From Spirochaetales bacterium (GTDB taxonomy: Bacteria; Spirochaetota; Spirochaetia; JAGLYY01): a DNA stretch of 9,055 nucleotides. Positions 1-6,111 of this stretch are shown in pieces (the stretch's first letter is position 1; every line of letters starts with the position of its first letter). Made by a program: the position numbers and the translations under genes. The notes below the pieces were generated by a model. That model did not search any database. It was not told the origin of the DNA and saw nothing but the letters and a program-made list of their open reading frames with translations. The stretch is from contig JAGLYY010000385.1 of the NCBI GenBank assembly GCA_023131935.1, forward strand, positions 1-9,055, read 5' to 3'.

Positions 1-522
1 GGTAAGCGTTTCCTTAGCGGTGTTGATCCGTTCTTCGATGGAGCCGCTTAACCGGTGGAGAGCAAGGGTGTGTGCCCGCCGGGATTTTGAGGTTACAATT
101 TCATTCACCGCTTCCGCCCGGGTAAGATCCATCTTTCTATTGAGAAATGCCCGTAGAGTGAACTCTCCCGGTCCGGCATCGCGGAAACCGGCTTTTCGGA
201 GGGACTGCAAGATCCCGTTAAGACCGGGAAGGCTGCCATGGCAGGAAATCTCCACCATGTCCTGGCCGGTATAACTCTTCGGATTCCGGTACACCCCCAA
301 CACAACTTCATCAACAGCTTCTCCACCCTTTTCGGAGAGGAGTTTTCCATACACCATCCGGTGCCCTTCGGCATTCGAAAGTGCCTTAGGCCGGGAAAAC
401 ATCTCAGCGAGGACCTCGATACATCCGTTTCCGGAAGTACGGATTATGCCAAGGGCCCCCTCCCCCCAGGGGGTCGCGAGGGCAACAATGAGATCATCAG
501 GATCATAAATCAAATCTTCCAT
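1..522 (-). CDS. mnmE: tRNA modification GTPase MnmE (TrmE), N-terminal part, runs off left edge
   Basis: MnmE works with MnmG to install the (carboxymethyl)aminomethyl group on U34 of certain tRNAs, using a methylene-tetrahydrofolate derivative and GTP hydrolysis. It is cytoplasmic. Only the first 174 codons are present, of about 450 usual, and the frame is still open at base 1. The visible part is the folate-binding TrmE N domain and the start of the helical domain. Family motifs seen are LIVALATPWGEGALGIIR (residues 11-28), YTGQDMVEISCHG (84-96) and GPGEFTLRAFLNRKMDLT (117-134), followed by RAEAVNEIV. The G domain and C-terminal Cys motif lie outside. The ATG at 522 is chosen because an in-frame TGA lies just upstream and the homology begins at once. 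The Shine-Dalgarno-like GAGAAGG sits only one base from the ATG, which is unusually close. The gene is divergent from the coiled-coil gene at 624. Identification is secure. Confidence 0.95.
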   Translation of the reverse strand, partial: MEDLIYDPDDLIVALATPWGEGALGIIRTSGNGCIEVLAEMFSRPKALSNAEGHRMVYGKLLSEKGGEAVDEVVLGVYRNPKSYTGQDMVEISCHGSLPGLNGILQSLRKAGFRDAGPGEFTLRAFLNRKMDLTRAEAVNEIVTSKSRRAHTLALHRLSGSIEERINTAKETLT

Positions 523-561
523 ACCTTCTCAAGGTAATGAAAATAGCTGTACCCTGCAAGA

Positions 562-587
562 TACATGAGTTATTGACCTTACATGTA
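562..587. promoter_or_regulatory. Inverted repeat TACATG-N14-CATGTA around a -35-like hexamer in the divergent intergenic region
   Basis: The 101-base gap between mnmE and the coiled-coil gene holds perfect 6-base inverted arms, TACATG at 562-567 and CATGTA at 582-587. A plus-strand -35-like TTGACC lies between them at 573-578. The best -10 at a workable distance, TACCCT (597-602, spacer 18), matches the consensus at only three of six bases. A direct repeat TACCCTG also occurs at 550-556 and 597-603. The arrangement would suit a dimeric regulator covering a plus-strand promoter, but the arms are short and this is inference. I found no convincing promoter for mnmE here. Confidence 0.25.
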
Positions 588-613
588 GGGATAGGTTACC
601 CTGAAAAAGGAAG

Positions 614-619
614 AGGAGG
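614..619 (+). promoter_or_regulatory. Ribosome binding site AGGAGG fixing the start at 624
   Basis: A perfect AGGAGG lies four bases before the ATG at 624. An in-frame ATG at 537 would give a longer product, but it has no Shine-Dalgarno sequence. Its extra 29 residues also show no coiled-coil pattern and would run through the likely promoter region. The downstream start is therefore preferred. Confidence 0.75.
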
Positions 620-623
620 CAGT

Positions 624-1067
624 ATGACTGATTCCGGATCTGCTTTTTTCGATATGTTATCCGCCCGTCAGGAACTTATTGCCCTGATGGCGACGGTAAA
701 ACAGACAAGAAATAAAAGAATACAACTTGAAACTGAAATCAAGACCTGGAGAGATCGGGTCCGTCTGGCGATAGAGAAAGACCATTCAGACCTTCAAGCC
801 CAGGCGGAGGTTCGGGTCCGGGATTTTGAGGACCGTATAGAGGGGCTCCGTTTCGAAGAAAGCGAACTGAATTCTGAACTCCAAAAGTTGAAAAGATCTA
901 TCGAAGAAGCAAAAAAACGTCCCGAATTATCCGTTGATGCCGACCACCTCCTTGCCCAGCTGCAGATGCTCGTTGGCGAACCTGACCTGCTTGAAGAGAA
1001 ATTCAAGCAGGAGGAAGCTGATGCTGCCCTCAGAGAGCTGAAAAAGGTGATGGGACAGGAGGAATGA
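624..1067 (+). CDS. Short PspA-like coiled-coil protein (147 aa)
   Basis: The protein has no signal peptide, no membrane segment and no cysteine. It is highly charged and almost entirely helical, with long heptad-like stretches at about residues 12-45 and 55-98. A Pro-containing break (KKRPELSVDAD, 97-107) and a shorter C-terminal helix (about 107-143) follow. The stretch WRDRVRLAIEKDHSDLQAQA (42-61) recalls the PspA/IM30 core, in which a helix with an Ala-Leu pattern precedes a DLA motif. The protein is well short of the roughly 220 residues of full PspA and lacks a clear N-terminal amphipathic helix. It may be a distant membrane-associated PspA-type protein or a generic coiled-coil scaffold; the sequence does not decide. 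It overlaps the phosphodiesterase gene by four bases (ATGA), so the two are translationally coupled and probably act together. The start is fixed by the AGGAGG at 614-619. Confidence 0.8.
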   Translation: MTDSGSAFFDMLSARQELIALMATVKQTRNKRIQLETEIKTWRDRVRLAIEKDHSDLQAQAEVRVRDFEDRIEGLRFEESELNSELQKLKRSIEEAKKRPELSVDADHLLAQLQMLVGEPDLLEEKFKQEEADAALRELKKVMGQEE

Positions 1068-1822
1068 GGCAAAAACTCTTCCCCGGGGAACGAAGGCCCC
1101 TGATCTTTGGCCACAGAGGATACTCAAGCCTTGCACCGGAAAACACCCTCCCCGCATTCCAGAAATGTGTGGATATGGGGGTCCCCGGAGTAGAACTTGA
1201 TATACAGCGTGCCGCTACCGGGGAATATATCGTACTCCACGACCTCAACTTGAAACGGATTACCGGATTTGATGCCCTTGCGACTGAAACCCCCATAGGG
1301 CAAATACGGGAGCTGGACGCGGGTGTATGGTACGGAGAGGAATTTCGAGGAACAAAGATACCTCTGCTTTCGGAGGTTTTTGAACTCCTCGGTGATAAAG
1401 TCTACTACGACATCGAAATCAAACACCTGAAAAAAAACGACCATCTCTTCGGGGAGGAGCTGCTGAAGCTCATCCGGTCCCACAGGCTGAGCCACCGATG
1501 CCTGGTCAGCTCCTTTAATCCCCTGGCGGTTCGCAGGAGGGCGTTCTTTCAGGAGGTCCCCGGAGCCTTAATATACTCTTCCAACAATGCAGTCCCCTGG
1601 TACCTTCGCGGGGGAGAGGGAATTCTTCTTTCCCGTTGGAGCGTATTGAAACCCCATTATCAGCAAGTAACCAGGTTTACCATGGCTCTGGACCGGCTTC
1701 TCGGGTTTCCGGTTATTCCCTGGACCGTTGATTCAAAAGAAGAGGCGGAACAACTGCTCCGCCTCGGAGTTGAAGGTTTTATTTCCAATAAGCCGGGGGA
1801 TCTTCTCCCCCTTCTGAAATAA
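1064..1822 (+). CDS. Cytoplasmic glycerophosphodiester phosphodiesterase (UgpQ type, 252 aa)
   Basis: The enzyme hydrolyses glycerophosphodiesters to sn-glycerol 3-phosphate and an alcohol, in phospholipid turnover. It is a GDPD-family TIM barrel of normal length. Catalytic and metal-binding residues are visible: GHRGY (16-20, His17-Arg18), APENT (24-28, Glu26-Asn27), GVELDIQ (42-48, Glu44 and Asp46), VLHD (57-60, catalytic His59), the YYDIEIK strand (114-120, Glu118), SSFNP (149-153), PWTVD (219-223) and the closing GFISNKPGDLL. No signal peptide is present, so it should be cytoplasmic like UgpQ rather than periplasmic like GlpQ. Its ATG overlaps the stop codon of the coiled-coil gene. The AGGAGG at 1057-1062 lies inside that gene, only one base from the ATG, consistent with coupled translation. 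The genuine substrate headgroup cannot be read from the sequence. Confidence 0.95.
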   Translation: MRQKLFPGERRPLIFGHRGYSSLAPENTLPAFQKCVDMGVPGVELDIQRAATGEYIVLHDLNLKRITGFDALATETPIGQIRELDAGVWYGEEFRGTKIPLLSEVFELLGDKVYYDIEIKHLKKNDHLFGEELLKLIRSHRLSHRCLVSSFNPLAVRRRAFFQEVPGALIYSSNNAVPWYLRGGEGILLSRWSVLKPHYQQVTRFTMALDRLLGFPVIPWTVDSKEEAEQLLRLGVEGFISNKPGDLLPLLK

Positions 1823-1826
1823 CTAT

Positions 1827-1880
1827 CTTTACAGGAGCTTTACAGGAGCTTTACCGGAGTCTCACAGGACCTTAACGGAG
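1827..1880. repeat. Degenerate 11-base tandem repeat between convergent genes
   Basis: Five head-to-tail units follow the phosphodiesterase stop. CTTTACAGGAG occurs at 1827-1837 and again at 1838-1848. The next units are CTTTACCGGAG (1849-1859), the diverged TCTCACAGGAC (1860-1870) and the 10-base CTTAACGGAG (1871-1880). The last unit includes the stop codon and final codons of the minus-strand LPP20/CsgG-like gene. The array fills essentially the whole convergent gap. No G+C-rich hairpin with a T run is visible, so it does not look like an ordinary terminator. It is probably a slippage product, and its role is unknown. Confidence 0.75.
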
Positions 1881-3335
1881 AGAATTGAGGATCTGTTCCC
1901 CGAAATTCTGGCCAATTCCATTAAATGCCGCGCTGATAGTAGAAGCCGGCCGGCTCCCTCTGGATGATTTAATCCTGCTATCGGTAAGAAGGATTCTTCC
2001 ACTTTCCAGATCCACTACCTTAATGCTTCCCGAGACCTTAACAATGTGGCCATGGTCGGCATCCCGGTAATCATCAATTTTCACCTCACCAAAGATTAGC
2101 CGTTTGTATTTCCCGCCCGAGCTTTCCCGTACTGTTTCAATGATCTGGAAATCTCCCAATTGAAACAACTCAGGGTTTACAGAGATCAGTACAATATTGA
2201 AACCCGCGGCTGTGAGCGTCTCGAGAATTCCGGCAGCGGTATTGCCATCGGGAACAGGGTTTCCGCTTCGGTCGACATCCAATACCATTACAGCGGTTGG
2301 GATGAGAGCTGCCCGGGACTGGATGGTGTATTGGAAGGTAACCTGTTTTTCCCGGATTTCCTGCTTGAGGCTGTCCATGAGATCCAGATAGCTATCATCA
2401 AGAATTTCGAGGGTTTCAAGATCAGACCGAAGGTCGAGGCTGATGGTAAGAGTATCGGTTCCGACAAACGCGGCAGGAGACCGGTGATAGGTAAGCACCC
2501 CCTGGGTATCGGAACGGGCGGTATCGGTCTCGACAGCTTTCTTTCCGGTATCCCTCCGGACTACATAGTTAACAATGAATGGGACATCTTTGAGACAGTT
2601 TTCTCCAATAGAAACGGTAAGACTAAAAGGACCTGAAAGCTCTTCCTGAAGGAATCCGGAAATGGGGGCTCTTTCCCCTATAAGGGAAATTCCGGCGATC
2701 GCGTTCCTGGCTTTTGTAAGGTTCCTCTGAATCTTTACATCGGCGTTTTCTATCCTGCCGGAAGCCGCTGCAGCCGCAGCCTCAATAAAAAGGACCGCCG
2801 CGTTATAACCATCTCCCCGGGCCAGGGCAGCATCTCCTTTCGCTTCAGGTACGGAAACGGCATCCAACCGCTCCTGGAAAAGGGCTTGTAACCGTTCTTT
2901 TTCCAAAAGGAGGGCTTCCCTGTCATAGGAACCAAGGAGATAAACAACAACCGTACCGTCATCCAGGGTTTCCTGGTAGGTATCGAGGACCTTGAAGTCG
3001 GCAATCCGCGCTCCCGAGATTTCCTGGATATTCTGGGTAATTTCAGATTCAAATTTCCCAAGATAGTCCTTCGCCTTTACCGTTGTTTCCGCCGTTACCT
3101 GGACCCCAAGAAAACGAGTTACGTCTCCCACAAGGTTGTACCCCGCCTGTTCCCGCGCGGCTGCCGCGTTTCCCTGGGTATCGGAACCGATGCCGATAAA
3201 ATAAAAAACCTCTGCCGTTTCCGCGGGAGGAGAATTCACCCACTCAGGTGGAGTAGTGATTGTGACACACCCCGAGAGAAGCACCGAAAGTAACACAATA
3301 AATAACATACCCGTTCTCATCCCTTTCTGCTCCAT
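1872..3335 (-). CDS. Lipoprotein with N-terminal LPP20 domain and C-terminal CsgG-like domain (487 aa)
   Basis: A lipoprotein signal ends in a lipobox, LLSGC, with Cys23 as the lipidation site. PPEWVNSPP (29-37), then YFIGIGSD and an Ala-rich helix, match the start of LPP20-family domains (about 29-150). An Ala-rich helical segment (about 165-225) and a beta-rich, Ig-like segment (about 230-345) follow. The C-terminal region (about 349-487) looks like CsgG/TolB-N: VMVLDVD strand, KRLIFGEVKI, VSGSIKVVDLESGRIL, then an Ala-rich helix ending at the C-terminus. CsgG proteins form outer-membrane lipoprotein channels and LPP20 proteins are outer-membrane lipoproteins, so I infer an outer-membrane, periplasm-facing location. 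It is the last gene of a three-gene operon, 18 bases after the preceding gene. The start could instead be the ATG at 3320, which gives a cleaner 18-residue signal (MRTGMLF...). The ATG at 3335 has only a weak AGAGAG upstream. No terminator is seen. Confidence 0.8.
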   Translation of the reverse strand: MEQKGMRTGMLFIVLLSVLLSGCVTITTPPEWVNSPPAETAEVFYFIGIGSDTQGNAAAAREQAGYNLVGDVTRFLGVQVTAETTVKAKDYLGKFESEITQNIQEISGARIADFKVLDTYQETLDDGTVVVYLLGSYDREALLLEKERLQALFQERLDAVSVPEAKGDAALARGDGYNAAVLFIEAAAAAASGRIENADVKIQRNLTKARNAIAGISLIGERAPISGFLQEELSGPFSLTVSIGENCLKDVPFIVNYVVRRDTGKKAVETDTARSDTQGVLTYHRSPAAFVGTDTLTISLDLRSDLETLEILDDSYLDLMDSLKQEIREKQVTFQYTIQSRAALIPTAVMVLDVDRSGNPVPDGNTAAGILETLTAAGFNIVLISVNPELFQLGDFQIIETVRESSGGKYKRLIFGEVKIDDYRDADHGHIVKVSGSIKVVDLESGRILLTDSRIKSSRGSRPASTISAAFNGIGQNFGEQILNSLR

Positions 3336-3353
3336 TTTTTAGCTCTCTTATCC

Positions 3354-4694
3354 TTATAATCCTGTATCAAAGGTTATCGATTTCCCCCGGAGATAGACGA
3401 GATCCATCCGTTGTAACCCGGGAAGAGTATCTGCCACATCGTAAACAATATCCTGCAGGTCCTCAATATCTCCGATAATTCTCACAACATACCGGGTTTC
3501 CTCTGCCGATTGCGAAATCGTTTCGATTGATTTCACCCTTCGTTCCATATTCCGTTTAAAATCCCGCATCAACCGGGCATCCGAGGTATTGTACAGTATC
3601 AGGTCAAACCGAATCCCGCGGGTCAGTGCCTTTTTGGTGTACTGAACAGCCTGCTGGATAGCTGCCGGCATGATCTGGTAAACCGCGGAGGTTATTGCAT
3701 TATAGACCGCGTCATCGGTACTGACGGTACTGAAAGCCGGAGGGATGGTTGTATAGGTAGCGGAACCTCTCCCCTCCGCCGTAGAGGCTTCATAATTATT
3801 CAACACCACGCTGGCGCTGCCGTAGTAATTATTACCGTCAATCTTGGCGTTTGTGGCAGCGGATATTTCGATGTAAATATCAGCGTTCAGTCTTGAAGCG
3901 ATCCATTGGATGATACTCACCAATTGTCCGGTTTCCTCTTCGTAAGCCAATTCCTGGTCCTGTTTTATTGATTCTATCTGCCTGAGATCGATGTAGTCAT
4001 ACCCCTGCCCCGCTAGATACTTATTCGCGCTGCCTACCGCGGCTTTCATGACAAAGGGGTCCTCTTCGGTCTCCTCATTGTAGTAGACCATCCAGGTCAT
4101 GTTACCTACAAACTCATCAATCTTCTGCTGTTCTTCCGGAGAAACGGCCACCACCGGGGGCAATGGTTTGGATGTTGCTGCCGGTGTTTCCACAGTTGTA
4201 TCCTCTTGGGTTTCCATACCGGTGGGAAGGGGTTCATCGGTAAGAGCATAGAGATCGGATGCTCCCGGTGTTACCTGGCCGCCGAAAATATCATGGGCCT
4301 TCATGACCCCGGCTGCAGCCTTGAGGTCCACCCGAACTCCGATCTCATAATAATGGCCATCTTTATCCTTTCCCTCTTGAATGATCACCAGAGACCCACC
4401 GTAGATGTAGGCATTTATATTGCTGCTGAATATGTCATTAAGCTCATCACTATGGACAGCGGCGCTGGCTTGTCCTAATAATAGGTTAACAGCCTTTCGC
4501 ACAGCCTGGGTTTTTGAGGCGTTTAAAGCCTCCAGAGCAGATTTACTATAAGCTTTTCCATAAAACATCGGGGTTGCTGAGGTCTCTGTTTCAGCAGGAG
4601 CTCTTTCCCCTCCAACACCGGAGACTCCGGGTGAAGTAGCACATCCTATAAGCATGAGTAATAATATACCGGCACAAAGAAAACCTTTTTTCAT
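3354..4694 (-). CDS. Lipoprotein with FlgT-N/LPP20-like N-terminal domain (446 aa)
   Basis: A short signal (MKKGFLCAGILLLMLIGC) ends in a lipobox with Cys18 as the lipidated residue. A disordered stretch (19-42) precedes the first domain (about 43-130). In it YGKAYS, an Ala-rich helix, the strand YIYGGSLVIIQEG (96-108) and YYEIGVRVDL (115-124) follow the pattern of FlgT N-terminal and LPP20-type domains. A Thr/Pro-rich linker (about 140-190) leads to a second domain (about 196-345) that resembles TolB-N/CsgG folds: DYIDLRQIE, SIIQWIASRLNADIYIEI (260-277), then YYGSASVVLNNYEASTAEG. The final domain (about 350-446) is unrecognised and recalls DUF-type bacteroidete and spirochaete lipoproteins. 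The start at 4694 is set by GGAGGA six bases upstream; a longer in-frame start at 4751 would lie inside the previous gene and bury the signal peptide. The gene lies 13 bases after its upstream neighbour, in the same operon. The exact function is unknown. Confidence 0.8.
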   Translation of the reverse strand: MKKGFLCAGILLLMLIGCATSPGVSGVGGERAPAETETSATPMFYGKAYSKSALEALNASKTQAVRKAVNLLLGQASAAVHSDELNDIFSSNINAYIYGGSLVIIQEGKDKDGHYYEIGVRVDLKAAAGVMKAHDIFGGQVTPGASDLYALTDEPLPTGMETQEDTTVETPAATSKPLPPVVAVSPEEQQKIDEFVGNMTWMVYYNEETEEDPFVMKAAVGSANKYLAGQGYDYIDLRQIESIKQDQELAYEEETGQLVSIIQWIASRLNADIYIEISAATNAKIDGNNYYGSASVVLNNYEASTAEGRGSATYTTIPPAFSTVSTDDAVYNAITSAVYQIMPAAIQQAVQYTKKALTRGIRFDLILYNTSDARLMRDFKRNMERRVKSIETISQSAEETRYVVRIIGDIEDLQDIVYDVADTLPGLQRMDLVYLRGKSITFDTGL

Positions 4695-4700
4695 TCTTTT

Positions 4701-4706
4701 TCCTCC
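4701..4706 (-). promoter_or_regulatory. Ribosome binding site GGAGGA fixing the lipoprotein start at 4694
   Basis: GGAGGA on the minus strand lies six bases before the ATG at 4694, within the 13-base gap after the preceding stop codon. It rules out the longer in-frame start at 4751, which lacks such a site and would displace the lipoprotein signal. Confidence 0.8.
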
Positions 4707-4707
4707 A

Positions 4708-6036
4708 TTAATATTTAACCGCAACTCCCAGACCGGCCATAACACCACCATAGGTGTCAGCTCCGTTCAGCCCGATCCATTGGACAATACCGATATCGAG
4801 GAACGCCCGGGCGTCTCTGCTGAACAGATAACTGAGGGTGAGCTGCCCGAATCCCCCGGCATGGCTGAAGGCAAACTGCTCCTCCTCTGAAAGTCCGATA
4901 CTGCCGCCAACTCCAACGGCTACTATAGGAAGGACCTGAAACCTTTTCAATTGCCAGTTCACCTCCATGCCCAGGTACATATTCACAGGAAATCCTGGAG
5001 GCCTGTTAAGATACCCTGCAATCACTATGGGAACCTCGATACCAATAACCGGCCTGAATTGGCTAAAACCGCGGGTAATAGTTTGCCGCACTCCGGCGAA
5101 AAGTACCGGTTCAGCGAACGTGATATCTTTGAAAAAATCCCGGGTTGTTAGAAAGAGATATTTCAGGTAAGGGGCGGATTCGGTACCTACCCGGGGGATT
5201 TCCCGAAGTTGATCACCCATCATTGGGGGCTTATCAGAGTAAATGAGCTGGGCAAAAGATATCTCATCATGCACTGATTTCACCACCAGGAGTCCGGTCT
5301 CATCGGTCATAGTAATTCCCGAAGGCAGGACCCTGGTTGTAAGAATGACGAACTCATCTCCTTTAACAACTCCCATGTTGCTGCCGAATTGAATGATGAT
5401 CTCATTTGGCCGGACTTCAAGAATTCCGGTTTTCAGCTGGAACTCGGGAAGACTGCGCAGCTCAAAGGACAACTGTTGGGGGATATCTTCAACCGCGTCA
5501 CGTACCGCTTCCTTCGCGTTATCCGCAAGCCCCGTTGTCCGGATGAAGAAATGGCCAATAGTTTCGATTTTCTCCGCACTAATAAAGGTAAAAGCGGTTT
5601 CGAGCTCTACCTTGTACCAGAGATCTCCATTCTCAGATCGGGAGGTTTCCATTTCATAAAAGGTCAGTACAGGGACGACAAGAATAAAAGAGTTGATGAG
5701 TTTATTGAAATCAGCTTCGGTAAAAGTCTCTTCCCCAAGCCGGACAGCCTCAGGAATCTCAATATTATCCTCCTTAAAGGACCTGATATGATCGATGAAC
5801 TCTGAAATATCCGAGGAAGAAAGGCGATAATCCATTCCAATTACACGAAATCTACCAAGGTTTATAAAGACATCTTTGATGTGTTCATCAACAAACCCCA
5901 GGGCCCCGGGAGGCATCCTCCAGTCGTAAAAACTGAGATGAAAAACCGCAACCTCCTTTTTTTCAGATATCTCCTGCGCTCCCAATATCGAGACAAAGAA
6001 GATTGCCAGACAAAGCAGAATATATACTTTTCTCAT
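4708..6036 (-). CDS. Exported protein with TolB-N/FlgT-like domains and a C-terminal barrel-like segment (442 aa)
   Basis: A type I signal peptide is present (MRKVYILLCL..., likely cleaved after Ala20 in LGA-Q). Residues about 27-95 resemble the TolB N-terminal/FlgT middle fold: KEVAVFHLSFYDW, IKDVFINLGRFRVIG (53-67), then SDISEFIDHI. Residues about 201-280 resemble the SH3-like FlgT C-terminal domain: GILEVRPNEIIIQFGSNMG (204-222), VKGDEFVIL (224-232), GLLVVKSV and GDQLREI. From about 295 the sequence alternates hydrophobic and polar residues, rich in Gly and aromatics (MYLGMEVNWQL, FGQLTLSYLF, MAGLGVAVKY), and ends in Tyr, as outer-membrane beta-barrel strands do. A barrel of about 140 residues would be small, roughly eight strands. 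The start is supported by GGAGGA six bases upstream and by the promoter at 6067-6095. It is the first gene of the operon with the two lipoproteins that follow. An envelope scaffold or channel subunit is inferred. Confidence 0.8.
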   Translation of the reverse strand: MRKVYILLCLAIFFVSILGAQEISEKKEVAVFHLSFYDWRMPPGALGFVDEHIKDVFINLGRFRVIGMDYRLSSSDISEFIDHIRSFKEDNIEIPEAVRLGEETFTEADFNKLINSFILVVPVLTFYEMETSRSENGDLWYKVELETAFTFISAEKIETIGHFFIRTTGLADNAKEAVRDAVEDIPQQLSFELRSLPEFQLKTGILEVRPNEIIIQFGSNMGVVKGDEFVILTTRVLPSGITMTDETGLLVVKSVHDEISFAQLIYSDKPPMMGDQLREIPRVGTESAPYLKYLFLTTRDFFKDITFAEPVLFAGVRQTITRGFSQFRPVIGIEVPIVIAGYLNRPPGFPVNMYLGMEVNWQLKRFQVLPIVAVGVGGSIGLSEEEQFAFSHAGGFGQLTLSYLFSRDARAFLDIGIVQWIGLNGADTYGGVMAGLGVAVKY

Positions 6037-6066
6037 GAATTATCCTCCGAGATAGCTATACACATT

Positions 6067-6095
6067 AGGATAGACCAAGGTAAGAAGATTTTCAA
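6067..6095 (-). promoter_or_regulatory. Sigma70-like promoter of the three-gene envelope operon
   Basis: On the minus strand, TTGAAA (6095-6090, five of six consensus bases) and TATCCT (6072-6067, four of six) are separated by exactly 17 bases. A run of nine T on this strand (6094-6102), within an A/T-rich stretch, abuts and overlaps the -35 box as an UP element would. Transcription would begin near base 6060, about two dozen bases before the ATG at 6036. The promoter lies in the 75-base gap after the LamG-like gene, so the three downstream genes can be expressed separately from the FecR and LamG-like genes. Confidence 0.5.
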
Positions 6096-6111
6096 AAAAA
6101 AATTCTAATAA

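Noticed and set aside
105..537. Short open frames on both strands over the mnmE region, such as 105-374 minus and 238-537 plus
   Set aside because: The MnmE frame on the minus strand is open from 522 to 1 with clear family motifs, so the others are out-of-frame shadows.
794..1495. Minus-strand open frames opposite the coiled-coil and phosphodiesterase genes
   Set aside because: The plus-strand frames carry catalytic motifs and coupled ribosome binding sites. The antisense products are Ser-rich or low-complexity and lack motifs.
1823..1871. Possible bidirectional terminator between the convergent genes
   Set aside because: The sequence is a direct tandem repeat with no inverted arms of useful length and no T run.
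2160..2636. Plus-strand open frame of 158 codons opposite the LPP20/CsgG-like gene
   Set aside because: It lies wholly antisense to a well-supported lipoprotein gene, has no Shine-Dalgarno sequence, and its product shows no domain or signal.
5389..5805. Plus-strand open frame of 138 codons opposite the TolB-N/FlgT-like gene
   Set aside because: It is a shadow of the minus-strand coding sequence, without a ribosome binding site or recognisable fold.
6094..6102. Run of nine T on the minus strand after the LamG-like gene, considered as an intrinsic terminator
   Set aside because: No stable stem precedes it; the only nearby inverted match has a four-base stem and a two-base loop. It fits better as an A/T-rich element upstream of the -35 box.
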